This document shows positions 37,399 through 47,987 of a stretch of 64,000 nt of DNA, one piece after another (position 1 is the first letter of the stretch; the number at the start of each line of letters is the position of its first letter). The stretch covers positions 4,588,001-4,652,000 of the forward strand of contig NW_026944384.1 of NCBI RefSeq assembly GCF_033439725.1, written 5' to 3'. The position numbers were made by a program, and so were the translations under genes. This DNA is from Neurospora tetraspora (lineage: Eukaryota > Ascomycota > Sordariomycetes > Sordariales > Sordariaceae). Under the pieces are notes generated by a model. It was given only the letters and a program-made list of their open reading frames with translations, was not told the origin of the DNA and did not search any database.

Positions 37399-39566
37399 CA
37401 GCGCCCGTGTTGTGATGGTATGGACTGATAGCTCTGCTGGATATCCCAAGTAAACACAAGGATAAATGGTGGTGGTGGCGGCGACTACTCCAAACCTGGC
37501 GGATGCCAACACGGCCAGGCCGGGCTAATAATAAGGGTAACGGATATGGGGTCGGGAGCACACCGCGGAACGTGTCGCGAGTAACAGTGCCGTGCATGCG
37601 CGAGTAAGAAGACTTAGTTAATGACGATGTCGATGCTGCAGCCAAAGGTCAATTGCACATTTTCTTTGGAGGTTTGTATGGGGAGCGGAGAACAGAAAGA
37701 ATCAACAAACATGAAAGCGCTAGGGACGTACCTGGGGCAATGCGGCTTGCGGACGGGCTGCCGTGACTGCAACGTGCAGCGACGTTCCACTGGAGGGAAC
37801 TTAAACCACTGCAAGTCAAAGGCAGCTAGCTGCTCCCCGCACGTTCCATGCAGACCCGCTTGGGACCAAAATGCCGTTTGATTGGCCGTTTGCCCGTTCG
37901 AGAGTGTTGTTGACTTTCCTTTTGTTGTTCGAGGAATTCAAAGTTGACGAACCAGAACACCGCCGCATTTCTTTCCCACTGGATTCCTTGTTGTTTTGCT
38001 CATTCCTGGGCTACAGATGTGTACCTGATCGACATACTGTGCCTTTTCCGAACCAGACATCCAGTACGCTATGACGTTCCACCATGATTCACTACTCTGG
38101 GAGACTGACTACGTTTCTGGTGGACAGGAGTTTATCCCACCTGATAGGATCACCGTCATCGCAGAACAAATACTTTACTTCAGTCCGTTAACTGAAGTCT
38201 GCACCAGCATTGACTTGGCAAGCAAGTTCACGTCTGACCGCTCGCAGAACGAGGGGAAATCGATCTCTTCCTCATTGATATTGGTCATAGATACGTTGGA
38301 AAGATCGAACTGAAAGTTTTCTTGTGAGGCATCTGGCAGAGGATTACACTTTTCCATGTAATGTGAAGTGCGCTGTACATATGGCCGACATCCATCCGCA
38401 TGAAGTGGAGCTAGCTGCACGAAAACGCTGGAGGTATCGCGGGGCTCTGAAAGGCTTCATGTTGGTTCATGTCATGAGTTCTGATTCTCTACTTGGAAAT
38501 GTCCACAAGTTGTCATCATCGCCTGTCCCAAATATCAAAGCGCCCAAGTGAGTAGAGCGAAGGAGGCAACCTCAAGAGGCCCGGGTAATGTACTCCCCCT
38601 AACTGCCCACGGGAACTCTTTGTACCTTAATGCACAATGAAGATGGACGGATACAGGTTAGGGGCATTGAGTATAGTAAATCTTGACAAAAGCCGGGAAG
38701 AGGCGACCAGTGCCGTTGTTTGTGTGTATCGATGACAAGGTTAGGAGGAGGTTATATCAGGATGATAAAGAATATGAAAAAGAAAAAAGAAAAAAGAAAA
38801 ACAAGATCACAGGCGAGGCACAGAAAGAGATGCATCAGGCCAAGAGAATTCGCAAAAATGTGAAAAGGAAAAAAAGAACTTTGACGTTGATCCGACCCAG
38901 GCTCGATCTGGGGACCTTCAGTGTGTTAGACTGACGTGATAACCAACTACACCATCGGACCTGTTATTGATAGTAGATATGAAGATGATGAGCTTATCAG
39001 TTCAGATGTGTACGGTCGTTTCACCATATCTTCGTCCACCAATCCTAGCAAAACAGCGATGTGGCGTCACTGGGTTCTGGAACCAGTCAGATGCAGATGA
39101 TAACGGGAGGAAGCTTTGCGGCCCCACGGGCAGGGCAAGCTCTTCGGGTTGTGAACAGGATGATCCCCTTTCGTCTGCACACGTATCAATCGTCATTGTT
39201 GTGCCCACAGCCCACAGCCCACTTCAACCCGTTCCCACACCCAACTGCCATTTCCACGATAGCATCACCCCTAACGACACATTGCACTTCACAGCATCGT
39301 TTCGGCGAATTCGAAATCCAGGTCAGCAGCTTTCTCTCAGCTTCCCGTCTCCTCCTCTCTGCTGGTGGTGTGTTCGCCGAGCACGCTGCGAGTTTTAGGC
39401 CCAGCCCCCCCGGCTGCCCAACCCACTTTGCCGTGTCACAGCTTCAGCCTCCCCGCCAGTTCCGACTCGGATTTTCCCCTGAACTTCGACTTTGCATCTC
39501 GCTGACACCAAAACACCACAGCTAGCTCTAGATCGATAGACTCGCTTACCGCATCAACCACACCAA
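37399..39566. other. intergenic region holding tRNA-Val
   Basis: 2.2 kb between the divergent RFX and Yop1 genes. Apart from tRNA-Val (38888-38961) I see no gene; a Lys-rich frame at 38683-38934 runs through the tRNA and is rejected. Confidence 0.55.
38888..38961 (-). tRNA. tRNA-Val (anticodon AAC)
   Basis: A 74-base intronless cloverleaf. The 7-bp acceptor stem pairs GGTCCGA with TCGGATC (one G-T) and the discriminator is A. The anticodon stem TCAGT/ACTGA closes the loop CTAACAC with anticodon AAC. The T arm is CCCAG-ATCGAGC-CTGGG. A run of seven T (minus strand, 38875-38869) 13 bases downstream is a Pol III terminator. AAC reads GTT and, after inosine modification, GTC codons. Confidence 0.97.
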
Positions 39567-40343
39567 ATGTCTTCCCCTCAGGACCGCGCCCAGCAGTACA
39601 TCGGCCAGCTCGATAAGGAGGTTCGTAAACCGCAGCCAGATCGCAGACACGCCGGCCACGGCGTCGTTGGGCTTTGCGTAGCTAACCCGCCTCAATAGCT
39701 GTCCAAGTACCCTACCCTCAACAACCTCGAGAAGACCACCGGCGTGCCCAAGGCCTATGCCGTCATCGGCCTCGTTGCTCTCTACTTCTTCCTGATCATC
39801 TTCAACCTCGGCGGCCAGCTCCTCGTCAACCTCGCTGGCTTCGTCCTTCCCGGATACTACTCGCTCAATGCGCTCTTTACCTCTTCCAAGCAGGATGATA
39901 CCCAGTGGCTCACTGTAAGTCGGGACATGCCTGATTAGGTTCTGCCTATGGTTTCCATGCTAACCACCATACGTCCAGTACTGGGTTGTTTTCTCTTTCT
40001 TCACGTAAGCATACTCCTTTGGCTTTGCGCCTACTGTTTATATGGTGCGCTTAATATCTAATCATATGTCTATAGTGTCATTGAGAGCTTGATCAGCGTC
40101 GTCTACTGGTTCCCCTTCTACTACACCTTCAAGTTTGTTTTCCTCCTCTGGCTCTCTCTTCCTACCTTCAAGTAAGTGGTCTCCCAACTCTGCCAGCATC
40201 TCAAGAAGAAAAGCTCACATGTCAACAGGGGCGCCGAGATCATCTTCCGCTCTTTCCTCGCCCCCACCCTTGGCCGTTACTTCCAGAACGGCTCCACCGC
40301 CAGCGGCCTCCGCGCCAAGGCTGACGCTGTCCACACTGACTAA
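39567..40343 (+). CDS. yop1: Yop1/REEP (DP1/TB2/HVA22) ER-shaping protein
   Basis: Bends ER membrane into tubules together with reticulons. Five exons (39567-39620, 39699-39914, 39979-40004, 40076-40171, 40229-40343) give 168 residues, close to yeast Yop1 (180). The N-terminus MSSPQDRAQQYIGQLDKE leads to LSKYPTLNNLEKTTGVPK, a conserved family opening. Hydrophobic hairpin AYAVIGLVALYFFLIIFN then LLVNLAGFVLPGYYSLNALF, and the second hairpin from YWVVFSFF to YYTFKFVFLLWLSLPTF, are typical. It ends with GAEIIFRSFLAPTLGRYF, the family's amphipathic helix. One exon is only 26 bases. The first intron uses a GTTCGT donor, also used by the Sec22 and zinc-cluster genes in this window. Confidence 0.96.
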
Positions 40344-41798
40344 GCGTCTCATGGGCAACTGCCGGGCCTCTCCAGTTCGTTACAAAGTGTGCCGCTTTGA
40401 ATGAGGCTCAAGAAGATACAGGCAACAAATGCACGGCCGTCAAGCCTCTGCGTTGGGCTTGTCGGCAACCTATCACGCGTGCAAAAACATGACAACAAAA
40501 CCGGGGTAGATGGACAGTTTGTTAGCTGGAAAAGTTGGAGATATGTGGTGGTAGAGGAGGACATGTGGGTATAGAAGATGTTGGTGACAGGATGATTAAA
40601 CCCGATGCGTCTAGACGAGTAGGGACATGTTTGGTATCTAACGATTGAATAAATGGTAGTAACAGAGCATTGCATTTGAACTGGCATCACTGAAATACTG
40701 AGACGTGCTCGACCTGAAAGGCCCAGGGCTGGCCATCGTAAGAGGCAAAACAATGGGACACATTAGATGCTTGCAATGTATAACTGCTGGCTAGGACAGC
40801 TCAGGACGGGGTCTTGTTAATATCTAGACGACATCCACAAAGCATCTCCGCGCTATGTTAATTTTCTCTTCGCCGAACTGATCAATATTTCTTCACATGA
40901 CTACCATCCAGATATGGAAGGCCAACGTCACTGTTTGAAACCCCTGCCAACAAAGCTAGTGCGACAGGCAAAAGGTACAGCACTATTGGATAAAGCAGGC
41001 ATTGGCTATATGTTATGTTAAGCAGGTACGAGATCGGCATACGCTGCCCCTGAGCCCCTCTCCAGAGGTACTTGGCACTAACAAAAGTTCCAGTGGTAGC
41101 CACCTGCCAAAAATTCCCCGGGTGTTGCTGTCCACAGCAGGCAAGAACATCCACTGATATTCCGTCTTGATGGGTGCGCCTGCTTCAGCTCGTTTCGAGG
41201 CCACGGGTGAAACTTGAAACCCGGGGGAAGACTTTCACTTTAACCAGAGGGGCAATTGCTGACCTCGAACACTCGTTTATTATCAGCCCTGGCACGGAAA
41301 AGGTTGGAAAAGTCAGAAACAAGCCTACTTCAAGTCCCCAGATTCCACCTCCGCCCCTACGAATCGGCGACCCCGAACCTAAGTCTTATCCATCTAATAC
41401 CCTGATCGAACTTACCCGACGACGACGACGGCGACGACCTCTGGCACTTCGACTGGCCTCGGGATACATTATTGAATTCTATTTCCTACGCGCGTCGACT
41501 AGAATCCTAGCATTAGAGTTAGCGTGAGCGCTACTCGCCTGGCCCTGGCCTAGAACACCTGACGGCTCAACAACAAGTCGAGGAAGCCGTGCTGCCCTGA
41601 TCGAAGTGGCCCGTCCAGTGACACCAACGGGCAGCCTCAGACCGGAAAACATTAAGGAGTCGTCGTCGCATTTCTCCCCGGGCATTCCCTTGCCCTTCTT
41701 TGCGCCAACCGATTTTTCGATCGACGACCCGACTGGCAACAAGCTGGGATAGATCCTCGCCCACGAACGGCGCCCCCTCTCGAGGGCGCGCGCTCGGG
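40344..41798. other. intergenic region between Yop1 and Mid1
   Basis: About 1.45 kb. A CGACGA-rich stretch lies near 41418-41438 in the probable Mid1 leader. No gene supported. Confidence 0.5.
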
Positions 41799-43850
41799 AT
41801 GCACCTCAGTCCCTTACAGTCGCGCTTGGCGGCGTCCTTTATCGCATCATGCCTTCTCGTCGTTCTCTACCTCACCCTCTTCTCCCCGAATCTTGCTCTC
41901 GCGGCCGAGCTCGAAGATGCGCCGCCCATACTATTCGACGATGTCGATTCCGATCTAGGAAGCCCGCTCGACCCGATGTACGAACCCGAGTTTGCCGCAT
42001 TCGATAGGAGTATCCTCGGGCGTCGTCAAGTTAGAGACACCAATGTCTTGAAGAACAATGAGGCTTTCCCGTTGAACGTCGTTCAGGGGGTTACGGAGCG
42101 CTTCGTGTTCGAGCTGTCACAGCTGTCCGAGCGGGAACCAGAGGTTCGGTCATTGGAGCTGAGGGATGAAGATCATACCTGGGAAGAACAAGAGGAAGAT
42201 GAAGAGGAGGAGGATGAGGAGGAGGATAAAGATGACTTGAATGATGAGAGCCTGGACACAGAGCCTGTGGACTCGAATTCTGATTCCGCGGAACAGAAGC
42301 TGGGAAAACGGAAACAGGGTGCTCGTCAGATCTTTCTTTCTGCAAACACATGCCTGCAGCCCCAAGCATTTAATGCGACCAAGACAACACAGCCTCCACC
42401 GCAGCTTACACTGTATGTGTCAACGTCGACCGATAACGTGGAACCAGGCCCAGATGCGGATTCGAACTCTCAGGTGGCTATGGTGTTTAATGAGGGTGCT
42501 ATCATGTACAACTTCACCACTACGACCGACGTATATGTGGGTGTACATGCACCCAACGTGACGGAAATATTTGACGGGCCTTATAACATGAAAATCGCCA
42601 TCTCCACGGACGGTTATATCTACAGTTATGACGTGGATAACGATGCTGATCTGATCTGGGTTGATAGCGACTCCCAGGGTGCATTGCTCATCACTCATAA
42701 CTTGACTGATAGTAACGATGAGAAGAAGCAACAGCAGATCATGGAAGCGCCGCCATACGTTCTGTTCGCCCAGGACAAGTCTGATCCGTCCATCAACGGT
42801 GTCAAATATTCCTTTTGCGGCCTCGAACAGTATGCGCAGATTGCAACTACAAAGGACGGGAAGTATTCGAACATGGTCCAGACAGGCATGACAACGCGAG
42901 GACAGGGCAACTTTCCTAAGCAGCAGTTTTTCTTCAGCGGGCTGAAGCCAAGCACCAGCTATCTCGGGATCCTGGCCAAGACCAATGCGACCGACCCAGG
43001 GAGTCCGAATCCCGTTGGAGGTGGCGGCCACGTCTTCAAAGCCACCAATTTCCAAACCAAGTCCGGTAAGCTCTTTTCTCGGGATCCAGGATCCAACCAG
43101 GTCGGGACCAACGCTCAGGAGCTAATACAAGCAGATCACGGGAACTGCAACATTATCTTGAACCTTACGTTTTGTGATCAGGTAGCCTACTCGGTCCCCA
43201 GCAACTCAAAGTTTGGCAACGCCTCCGTCCTGGCCAAGTTCTACGATGACTACGCCGCCGAAGCATATGGTTACTTCAAAAAGGCTCTGGCCCAGATCCC
43301 CTGCGAGGCGCCTGTGACCCAGCGTTACTCGCTCACCCGGAACTGCAGTGACTGCGAGGCCGCGTACAAGGACTGGCTCTGTTCCGTGACCATTCCGCGC
43401 TGCGAGGACTTCAGTAACGATGCCAGCTACTTGCATCCGCGGGCCATGAGCCAGCCGTTCCCCAACGGCGAGATGCTCGACAATGCGACTATGTCATTGT
43501 ACGCGGAAAAGTATGGCGACGGCAAGACCTTAGGCAAGGCCTTCATGCAGAGCCGCAGCTCGCGGATCGACGAGTTTATCAAACCCGGCCCGTATAAGGA
43601 GGTCCTGCCTTGCGATTACCTCTGCTACAGACTGGTCCAAAGCTGTCCGTCGTCCATGGGTTTCGGCTGCCCGTTGCCTGGCCAGAACGGATTCAATTCG
43701 AGCTACTACATCAAAAACGAAACAAACGGCGAGGTCGTGTGTAATTATCCGGGCTCGGCACATATCTTTTCGGGCTCATCAAGGGACGCAGTCTCCGTGG
43801 CGTTGACTGTTGTTGTCCTGGTGTTGGTGAGCCTACTGCTCGCTTGCTAG
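41799..43850 (+). CDS. mid1: Mid1, stretch-activated calcium channel regulatory subunit
   Basis: Mid1 partners the Cch1 pore in the high-affinity calcium uptake system of the plasma membrane and acts in responses to stress, pheromone and mechanical strain. The start is the ATG at 41799 (MHLSPLQSRLAAS); the frame is open further upstream but without ATG. A hydrophobic signal segment (SCLLVVLYLTLF) is followed by an acidic, low-complexity part, a domain with many N-glycosylation sequons, and a Cys-rich C-terminus (FCDQVAYSVP, CSDCEAAYKDWLCSV, CEDF, CDYLCYRLVQSCP) ending in a hydrophobic tail. A probable 69-base intron at 43066-43134 (GTAAGC donor, GCTAATAC branch, GCAG acceptor) is stop-free and in frame. 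Spliced length is 660 residues, unspliced 683. The spliced form gives the continuous sequence KSDHGNCNII. Confidence 0.92.
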   Translation: MHLSPLQSRLAASFIASCLLVVLYLTLFSPNLALAAELEDAPPILFDDVDSDLGSPLDPMYEPEFAAFDRSILGRRQVRDTNVLKNNEAFPLNVVQGVTERFVFELSQLSEREPEVRSLELRDEDHTWEEQEEDEEEEDEEEDKDDLNDESLDTEPVDSNSDSAEQKLGKRKQGARQIFLSANTCLQPQAFNATKTTQPPPQLTLYVSTSTDNVEPGPDADSNSQVAMVFNEGAIMYNFTTTTDVYVGVHAPNVTEIFDGPYNMKIAISTDGYIYSYDVDNDADLIWVDSDSQGALLITHNLTDSNDEKKQQQIMEAPPYVLFAQDKSDPSINGVKYSFCGLEQYAQIATTKDGKYSNMVQTGMTTRGQGNFPKQQFFFSGLKPSTSYLGILAKTNATDPGSPNPVGGGGHVFKATNFQTKSGKLFSRDPGSNQVGTNAQELIQADHGNCNIILNLTFCDQVAYSVPSNSKFGNASVLAKFYDDYAAEAYGYFKKALAQIPCEAPVTQRYSLTRNCSDCEAAYKDWLCSVTIPRCEDFSNDASYLHPRAMSQPFPNGEMLDNATMSLYAEKYGDGKTLGKAFMQSRSSRIDEFIKPGPYKEVLPCDYLCYRLVQSCPSSMGFGCPLPGQNGFNSSYYIKNETNGEVVCNYPGSAHIFSGSSRDAVSVALTVVVLVLVSLLLAC

Positions 43851-44459
43851 TGGCGCTGCTGGTTCTTCGTGAACGAGGACGGTGTTGGAGGGGTTTGGTT
43901 TTGGCGTTGGAGGTGCTTGTGTTGCTTGATAATCTGGTTGCGCACGTTTGCTTTGGTTTCGATGGGTTGTATCGAAGTGCATAGAGATGATCTTATGGCA
44001 CGAATCAAGACTTCGTGGTTTCACGGGGATAGCGTTAGAAAGCGTTTGGAAAGTGTTCGTGCACTTATTTTTCCTTGCGGTACATACGAGTTGGACAGAC
44101 ATGCAGACAGACAGCCTGACAGACGGGCAGATCACAGATCACAATAATGGTTACAATGTACTTGTAGAGAGAAATCCTGGAACTGTTGATGGACATTAGA
44201 AGAATGCATGGCGTCCGGCCAGGATATTAGGAGGCCATGATTTCTTAAATCGTACATACACCCCATGTACTCATGTGCCCGGTGATACTTGACACCAAGA
44301 TGGCTCCAACTGTATGTATCAGAGAGGTGGGTGAATCTCGTGAAAATACCCACAGAGCATCCCAGCCCTCGAAATGCGTGTAAAACATCCATCTGCTCTC
44401 AATCTCTCCAAAAGGGTATGTTTCACACCTCGCCAAACCTTCCTTCAGCGTCACTCTCC
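43851..44459. other. convergent intergenic region
   Basis: 3' flanks of Mid1 and the small mitochondrial protein gene; nothing else seen. Confidence 0.5.
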
Positions 44460-45102
44460 TCACCACCAACCCCAGCCCTTCTTCTTTTGAGAATCTGATG
44501 ATGCTTCAGTGCTCGAAGCAGCAGCAGCCGCCGCTTCAGCCTCAGCCTCAGCCTCCTTCTCCTTTTCCTTCTCCCTCTGCAACTGCAAGGCCCGTACTTG
44601 AGCCTCAAGCTTGGTTATCTCAGCTGAGATGGTTCATAAGTGTGAGTGAGTGTCTCTTTTCTCTTTCAATCTAAACCGGTAACAAAAACTGGTACTTAGA
44701 CAAGTGCGGTGAACGGAAAGGGAGGAATGAGAGGGATGGGTCATAATGATGAAAACTCACCCTGGCGCTCCTCCTTGATCTCATCAACCTCCAGCTTTGA
44801 CCATCCCCAGTAGACGACCTGGTAGACGAACAGGGCGGTGAGTAGACACTTGGCTACGGGACGGGTGAAGGTCTTGTAGAATACGCCCTACACGTTTTGT
44901 GTTGCTGTCAGTGAATGCTTTGATAATAATGAAAGGGTTAACAGTGACATACCGTGGCCGAGGGCGGGTTTGAAGAAGAAGAAGAGTAGTGCCTCAGTTG
45001 GGATTGAACTTGGAGATATGTCCTGGGCAAAGGCTTGGTGTTCTGAGTGGTAGCCCTGGTGAGAGTGCGAAGGGCACTACCGGCCGCAGTCCTGGGAATC
45101 AT
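44460..45102 (-). CDS. small predicted mitochondrial membrane protein with coiled coil
   Basis: Three exons (45102-44953, 44887-44761, 44623-44460) give 146 residues. The first 45 or so residues are rich in Arg, Thr and Ser and free of acids up to the coiled part (MIPRTAAGSALRTLTRA, LRHYSSSSS), a typical mitochondrial presequence. A single membrane segment follows (CLLTALFVYQVVYWGW), then a charged helix (KLEVDEIKEERQ) and a coiled coil (EITKLEAQVRALQLQREKEKEKE) with an Ala/Glu run, ending KKKGWGWW. I do not recognise the family with certainty. The layout resembles inner-membrane assembly factors such as Ina17 (ATP synthase assembly), but that is only a shape match. All three exons keep frame exactly, so the coding call is good. 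Confidence 0.75.
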
Positions 45103-45952
45103 GTTTACGGTGTTGGTTGAGTTGATGATTGACAGTTGATTTCGTTTCTGGATATAAGGGTAAATCCACTTCAAAGTGAAAAAGACAGGAATTGTTATGA
45201 CGTCGTTATTCGTGAACTGGAAAAAACCGAGATGTCGGAGTAAGTTGATTGGTGTTTATGAGGCTTCGAATTTGTTCAAATGCAAGGAACATGCACGGGT
45301 CCCGTGTTGTAGTTCTATGGACCACAGAATTGGCGATACCCACAACCCCTCGGAGGTTCCGTCGGCGTCGTCGAAAATCGGGCGACGGTGCCCGCCCGCC
45401 CTTCCTTCCGAACGGACGGTACATACCCGGCCGCGAGCCGCTAAAACAGTCGCGGGCAGTTAGCGGCAATCACCCTAATTTGATGGATCGTCCGCTGCAG
45501 GGATCCCATCAGTTGCCGGAATACGGCCCACTCGCCAGGCGTGTTCGACAGGGGCATTGAGGGGAACCTCAGGGAGCGGACAGGGCAGTTTGGGGCAAGT
45601 GCCATCAACGACACATGGCCAGATCTGCCCCAACTGGATGGAAGGTCACTTTCGTTTCGTGTTTCCAAAAGTCCATTCCACTTGGCAATCTGTCCCCAAT
45701 TCGTAATCGATTAACGAAGCTTCCCCCTTCCACTTCATAAGCAACCAGCGACCCCTTCGATATCAGCTTGTAATTTGCGCCACTCAGGGACCGATCACCA
45801 ACTCTAGTCATCATCGTCGCATCTCTGTCAACCTATATACTATTCCATAACAGCAAGACGCATTACTGTCCGACAACTTGTCCGCGCCCAGCATTGCCAG
45901 CTATTCGCAGCATCTCCATTCCCATCCCTTCAAACCACACAACACAGACACA
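45103..45952. other. divergent promoter region
   Basis: Between the starts of the small mitochondrial protein gene and the RAMP4-like gene. No gene supported. Confidence 0.5.
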
Positions 45953-46355
45953 ATGGTACGATCAACTCCCGCTTCAGCCCTTCGGTATCTCCTACGAGAA
46001 TATCAAGGAACCGCACGGCGAAGCTCCAGCGTATCGACTCCAATCTTGCTAACCCCCTATCTCCAACCAGGCGCAAACACCCCAGCAAAGGCGAGCGAAC
46101 CTCAAGTTCCAGAAGGACCAGGAGGCCCGTCGTGGCAAGTCGGAGGACCAAATCAAGAAGCGCGTAGAAAAGGCGCCCAAGTCCCCTATCTCCATGTTTT
46201 GGCTCGGTAAGAAGCACTGCGCCCACCATCCCCTTAACCATAAATCATACGCGAACTGGTTGACTAACAGTCAATTCACTTTTCCAGTTGTCCTCGGCTT
46301 TATCGTCTTCGGCGGTCTCGTCTTCGAAGTTCTTTCGCGTCTGTTCCTCAACTAA
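45953..46355 (+). CDS. RAMP4/SERP1-family ER stress-associated protein (yeast Ysy6)
   Basis: A tail-anchored protein of the ER translocon that protects nascent membrane proteins during stress. Three coding exons: 45953-45955 (only the ATG), 46071-46206 and 46288-46355, giving 68 residues, the family length. Exon 2 reads MA-QTPQQRRANLKFQKDQEARRG and then KSEDQIKKRVEKAPKSPIS with the ATG joined in front. Exon 3 adds the C-terminal membrane anchor (VVLGFIVFGGLVFEVLSRLFLN). The GTACGA donor follows the ATG at once and the acceptor is ACCAG. The gene is too short and split for simple frame searches; the family match across both junctions makes it secure. Confidence 0.93.
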
Positions 46356-46958
46356 GAGCGGAAATACCACCGCCACCACGGAATGTACACACGGAATGAA
46401 CACCATCATTTCCAATCTACCGAATATCAGACAGGTTGTCTACAGCTACGGTACTCAGCAGCATGGAGACTTAAAGGAGCTGGTCGAGGGCCAATGAAAG
46501 GCCACAGACTATCAGGATTGGCCACCGAGAGCCTGAAAATCAGGGGAAGCTGTCACGATAACGGAACATCCGCATAAGCAAGATGGGAATAGGACAACAT
46601 AAGAGGAGGAAGTAGGGACGGGGGGGATCTTTTTAGCGCTTGGTTTGAGCGAAAGCGCCTGTAACACATATATATACCACGGATAATACGGGCAATGAAA
46701 AAGGAACCGGGGACTGATTTTGAGGTCACAGAAACAGAACAAAGGGGATTCTTTTCCTTATCTTCTGCTTAGTCGAGGAAAGAAAGGGCAATTTGCTTGA
46801 ACTCATTAAATCCGAACATTTTTGCAAACTAACAACTGCAAAGGGTATTGCAACCAACCTGCCAGTGATTACTCCTGTCTTTTTACCAACAGTCCTGGGT
46901 TTATCACCAACTCCAACACGTGCTTCTGCGAGCAACAAACCCGGAGCATCGTCACCTT
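46356..46958. other. convergent intergenic region
   Basis: 3' flanks of the RAMP4-like and SMAP-domain genes. No gene seen. Confidence 0.5.
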
Positions 46959-47987
46959 CTACGCACCCAGACCACGACGCTGACCACCCGTCTCGAACTT
47001 CTGGTGAATGCCGGCCTTGAACTGCTGCTCAAGCTCCTGAGACACCTGGTTGACGTCAAACGTCTTCTTCGCCGCAACGGCAGCGGCACCGTCGGCAGCA
47101 AGCTTCTTGCCGCCGAGCAACCTCATCATCTTGGACTGGCGAGATGCGCCGCCGTCGAGCGCGTTGACGTTCCAGTTGGCTGCGAGTACCGCTGCGGGGT
47201 TGGGGGTTGTGGTGGTGGTGTTGGTGGTGGTGGCGGCTGAAGTAGTTGTTGATGCTTTGGCCTCTGTGGTCTTGGTCTCGTCCTCCTTCTTCTTGTCCTT
47301 CTTCTCCTTTTTATCTTTCTTATCCTTCTTGGACTCCTTCTTGCTCTCAGCCTTCTTTTCCTTCTTCACAACGGGCTCTTCTTCTTCCTTGTCGTGCTTG
47401 CTCTTCTTGTCTTTCTTGTCTTTCTTCTCCTTCTTCTCCTTGTGTTTCTTCTCACTGCTGCTGCTGCTGCTGCTCTCCTTCTCGCCCTTGGACTTCTTGT
47501 CCTTCTTGGATTTCTTCTTCTCAGCCTCCTCCTCCTTTACGATCTTGGCGACCTTGGCGACCGGCTCCTCCTTCTTTTCCTCTTCGTCGTCATCGTCGTC
47601 GTGCTTCCGCTTCTTGTCCTTCTTCTCCTTCTTGTCCTCCTTGGACTCGGACTTGCTCTTCTTATCCTTCTTCTCCTTCTTCTTCTCTACCTTCTCGGTG
47701 CTGGTGGTCTCCTTGTCCTCCTCCGACTTGCGCTTCTTAGAAGAGGGCTTATCCTCCTCCTCCTCCTCCTCATCAAGCTTGTGTTTCGCGTCCTTAGACT
47801 TCTTGGATTTCTTCTCCTTCTTCTGTTCGCTGGACTGAGCGACGGCAACAGACTCGTCGGAAGCAGCGACAGCGGCGACTTCCGCAGTCTCGGGGCTGGA
47901 TTTCTTAGAGGACTTCTTCTCCTTCTTTTCCTTCTTATCTTTCTTGCTTGGCACAGCTGCCTTGAGCTCTGTTTTTGAGGCGCCCAT
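46959..47987 (-). CDS. Lys-rich nuclear protein with C-terminal SMAP domain
   Basis: Single exon, 342 residues from the ATG at 47987. Residues 1 to about 245 are almost entirely Lys/Glu/Ser/Asp runs (KKDKKEKK, KSKKSKDAK and similar), which look like many nuclear-localisation signals and are expected to be disordered. The last 75 residues form a small acidic protein (SMAP) like domain: NWNVNALDGGASRQSKMMRL, then LLGGKK and a helix with NQVSQELEQQFKAGIH, ending GGQRRGLGA. The human relative is SMAP/C11orf58; nucleolar or RNA-related proteins of fungi share this Lys-rich plus SMAP layout. The function is not established. A telomere-repeat-like promoter element lies about 290 bases upstream. Confidence 0.85.
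   Translation of the reverse strand: MGASKTELKAAVPSKKDKKEKKEKKSSKKSSPETAEVAAVAASDESVAVAQSSEQKKEKKSKKSKDAKHKLDEEEEEEDKPSSKKRKSEEDKETTSTEKVEKKKEKKDKKSKSESKEDKKEKKDKKRKHDDDDDEEEKKEEPVAKVAKIVKEEEAEKKKSKKDKKSKGEKESSSSSSSEKKHKEKKEKKDKKDKKSKHDKEEEEPVVKKEKKAESKKESKKDKKDKKEKKDKKKEDETKTTEAKASTTTSAATTTNTTTTTPNPAAVLAANWNVNALDGGASRQSKMMRLLGGKKLAADGAAAVAAKKTFDVNQVSQELEQQFKAGIHQKFETGGQRRGLGA

Noticed and set aside
38683-38934. 83-codon Lys-rich plus-strand frame
   Set aside because: Runs through the tRNA-Val gene and its Pol III terminator; spurious.
41700-41798. N-terminal extension of Mid1 before the ATG at 41799
   Set aside because: Begins with TTG and would place charged sequence before the signal segment.
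47050-47978. Long Ser/Phe/Leu-rich frames on the plus strand
   Set aside because: Antisense shadow of the Lys-rich SMAP gene; Lys codons read backward give Phe/Leu.
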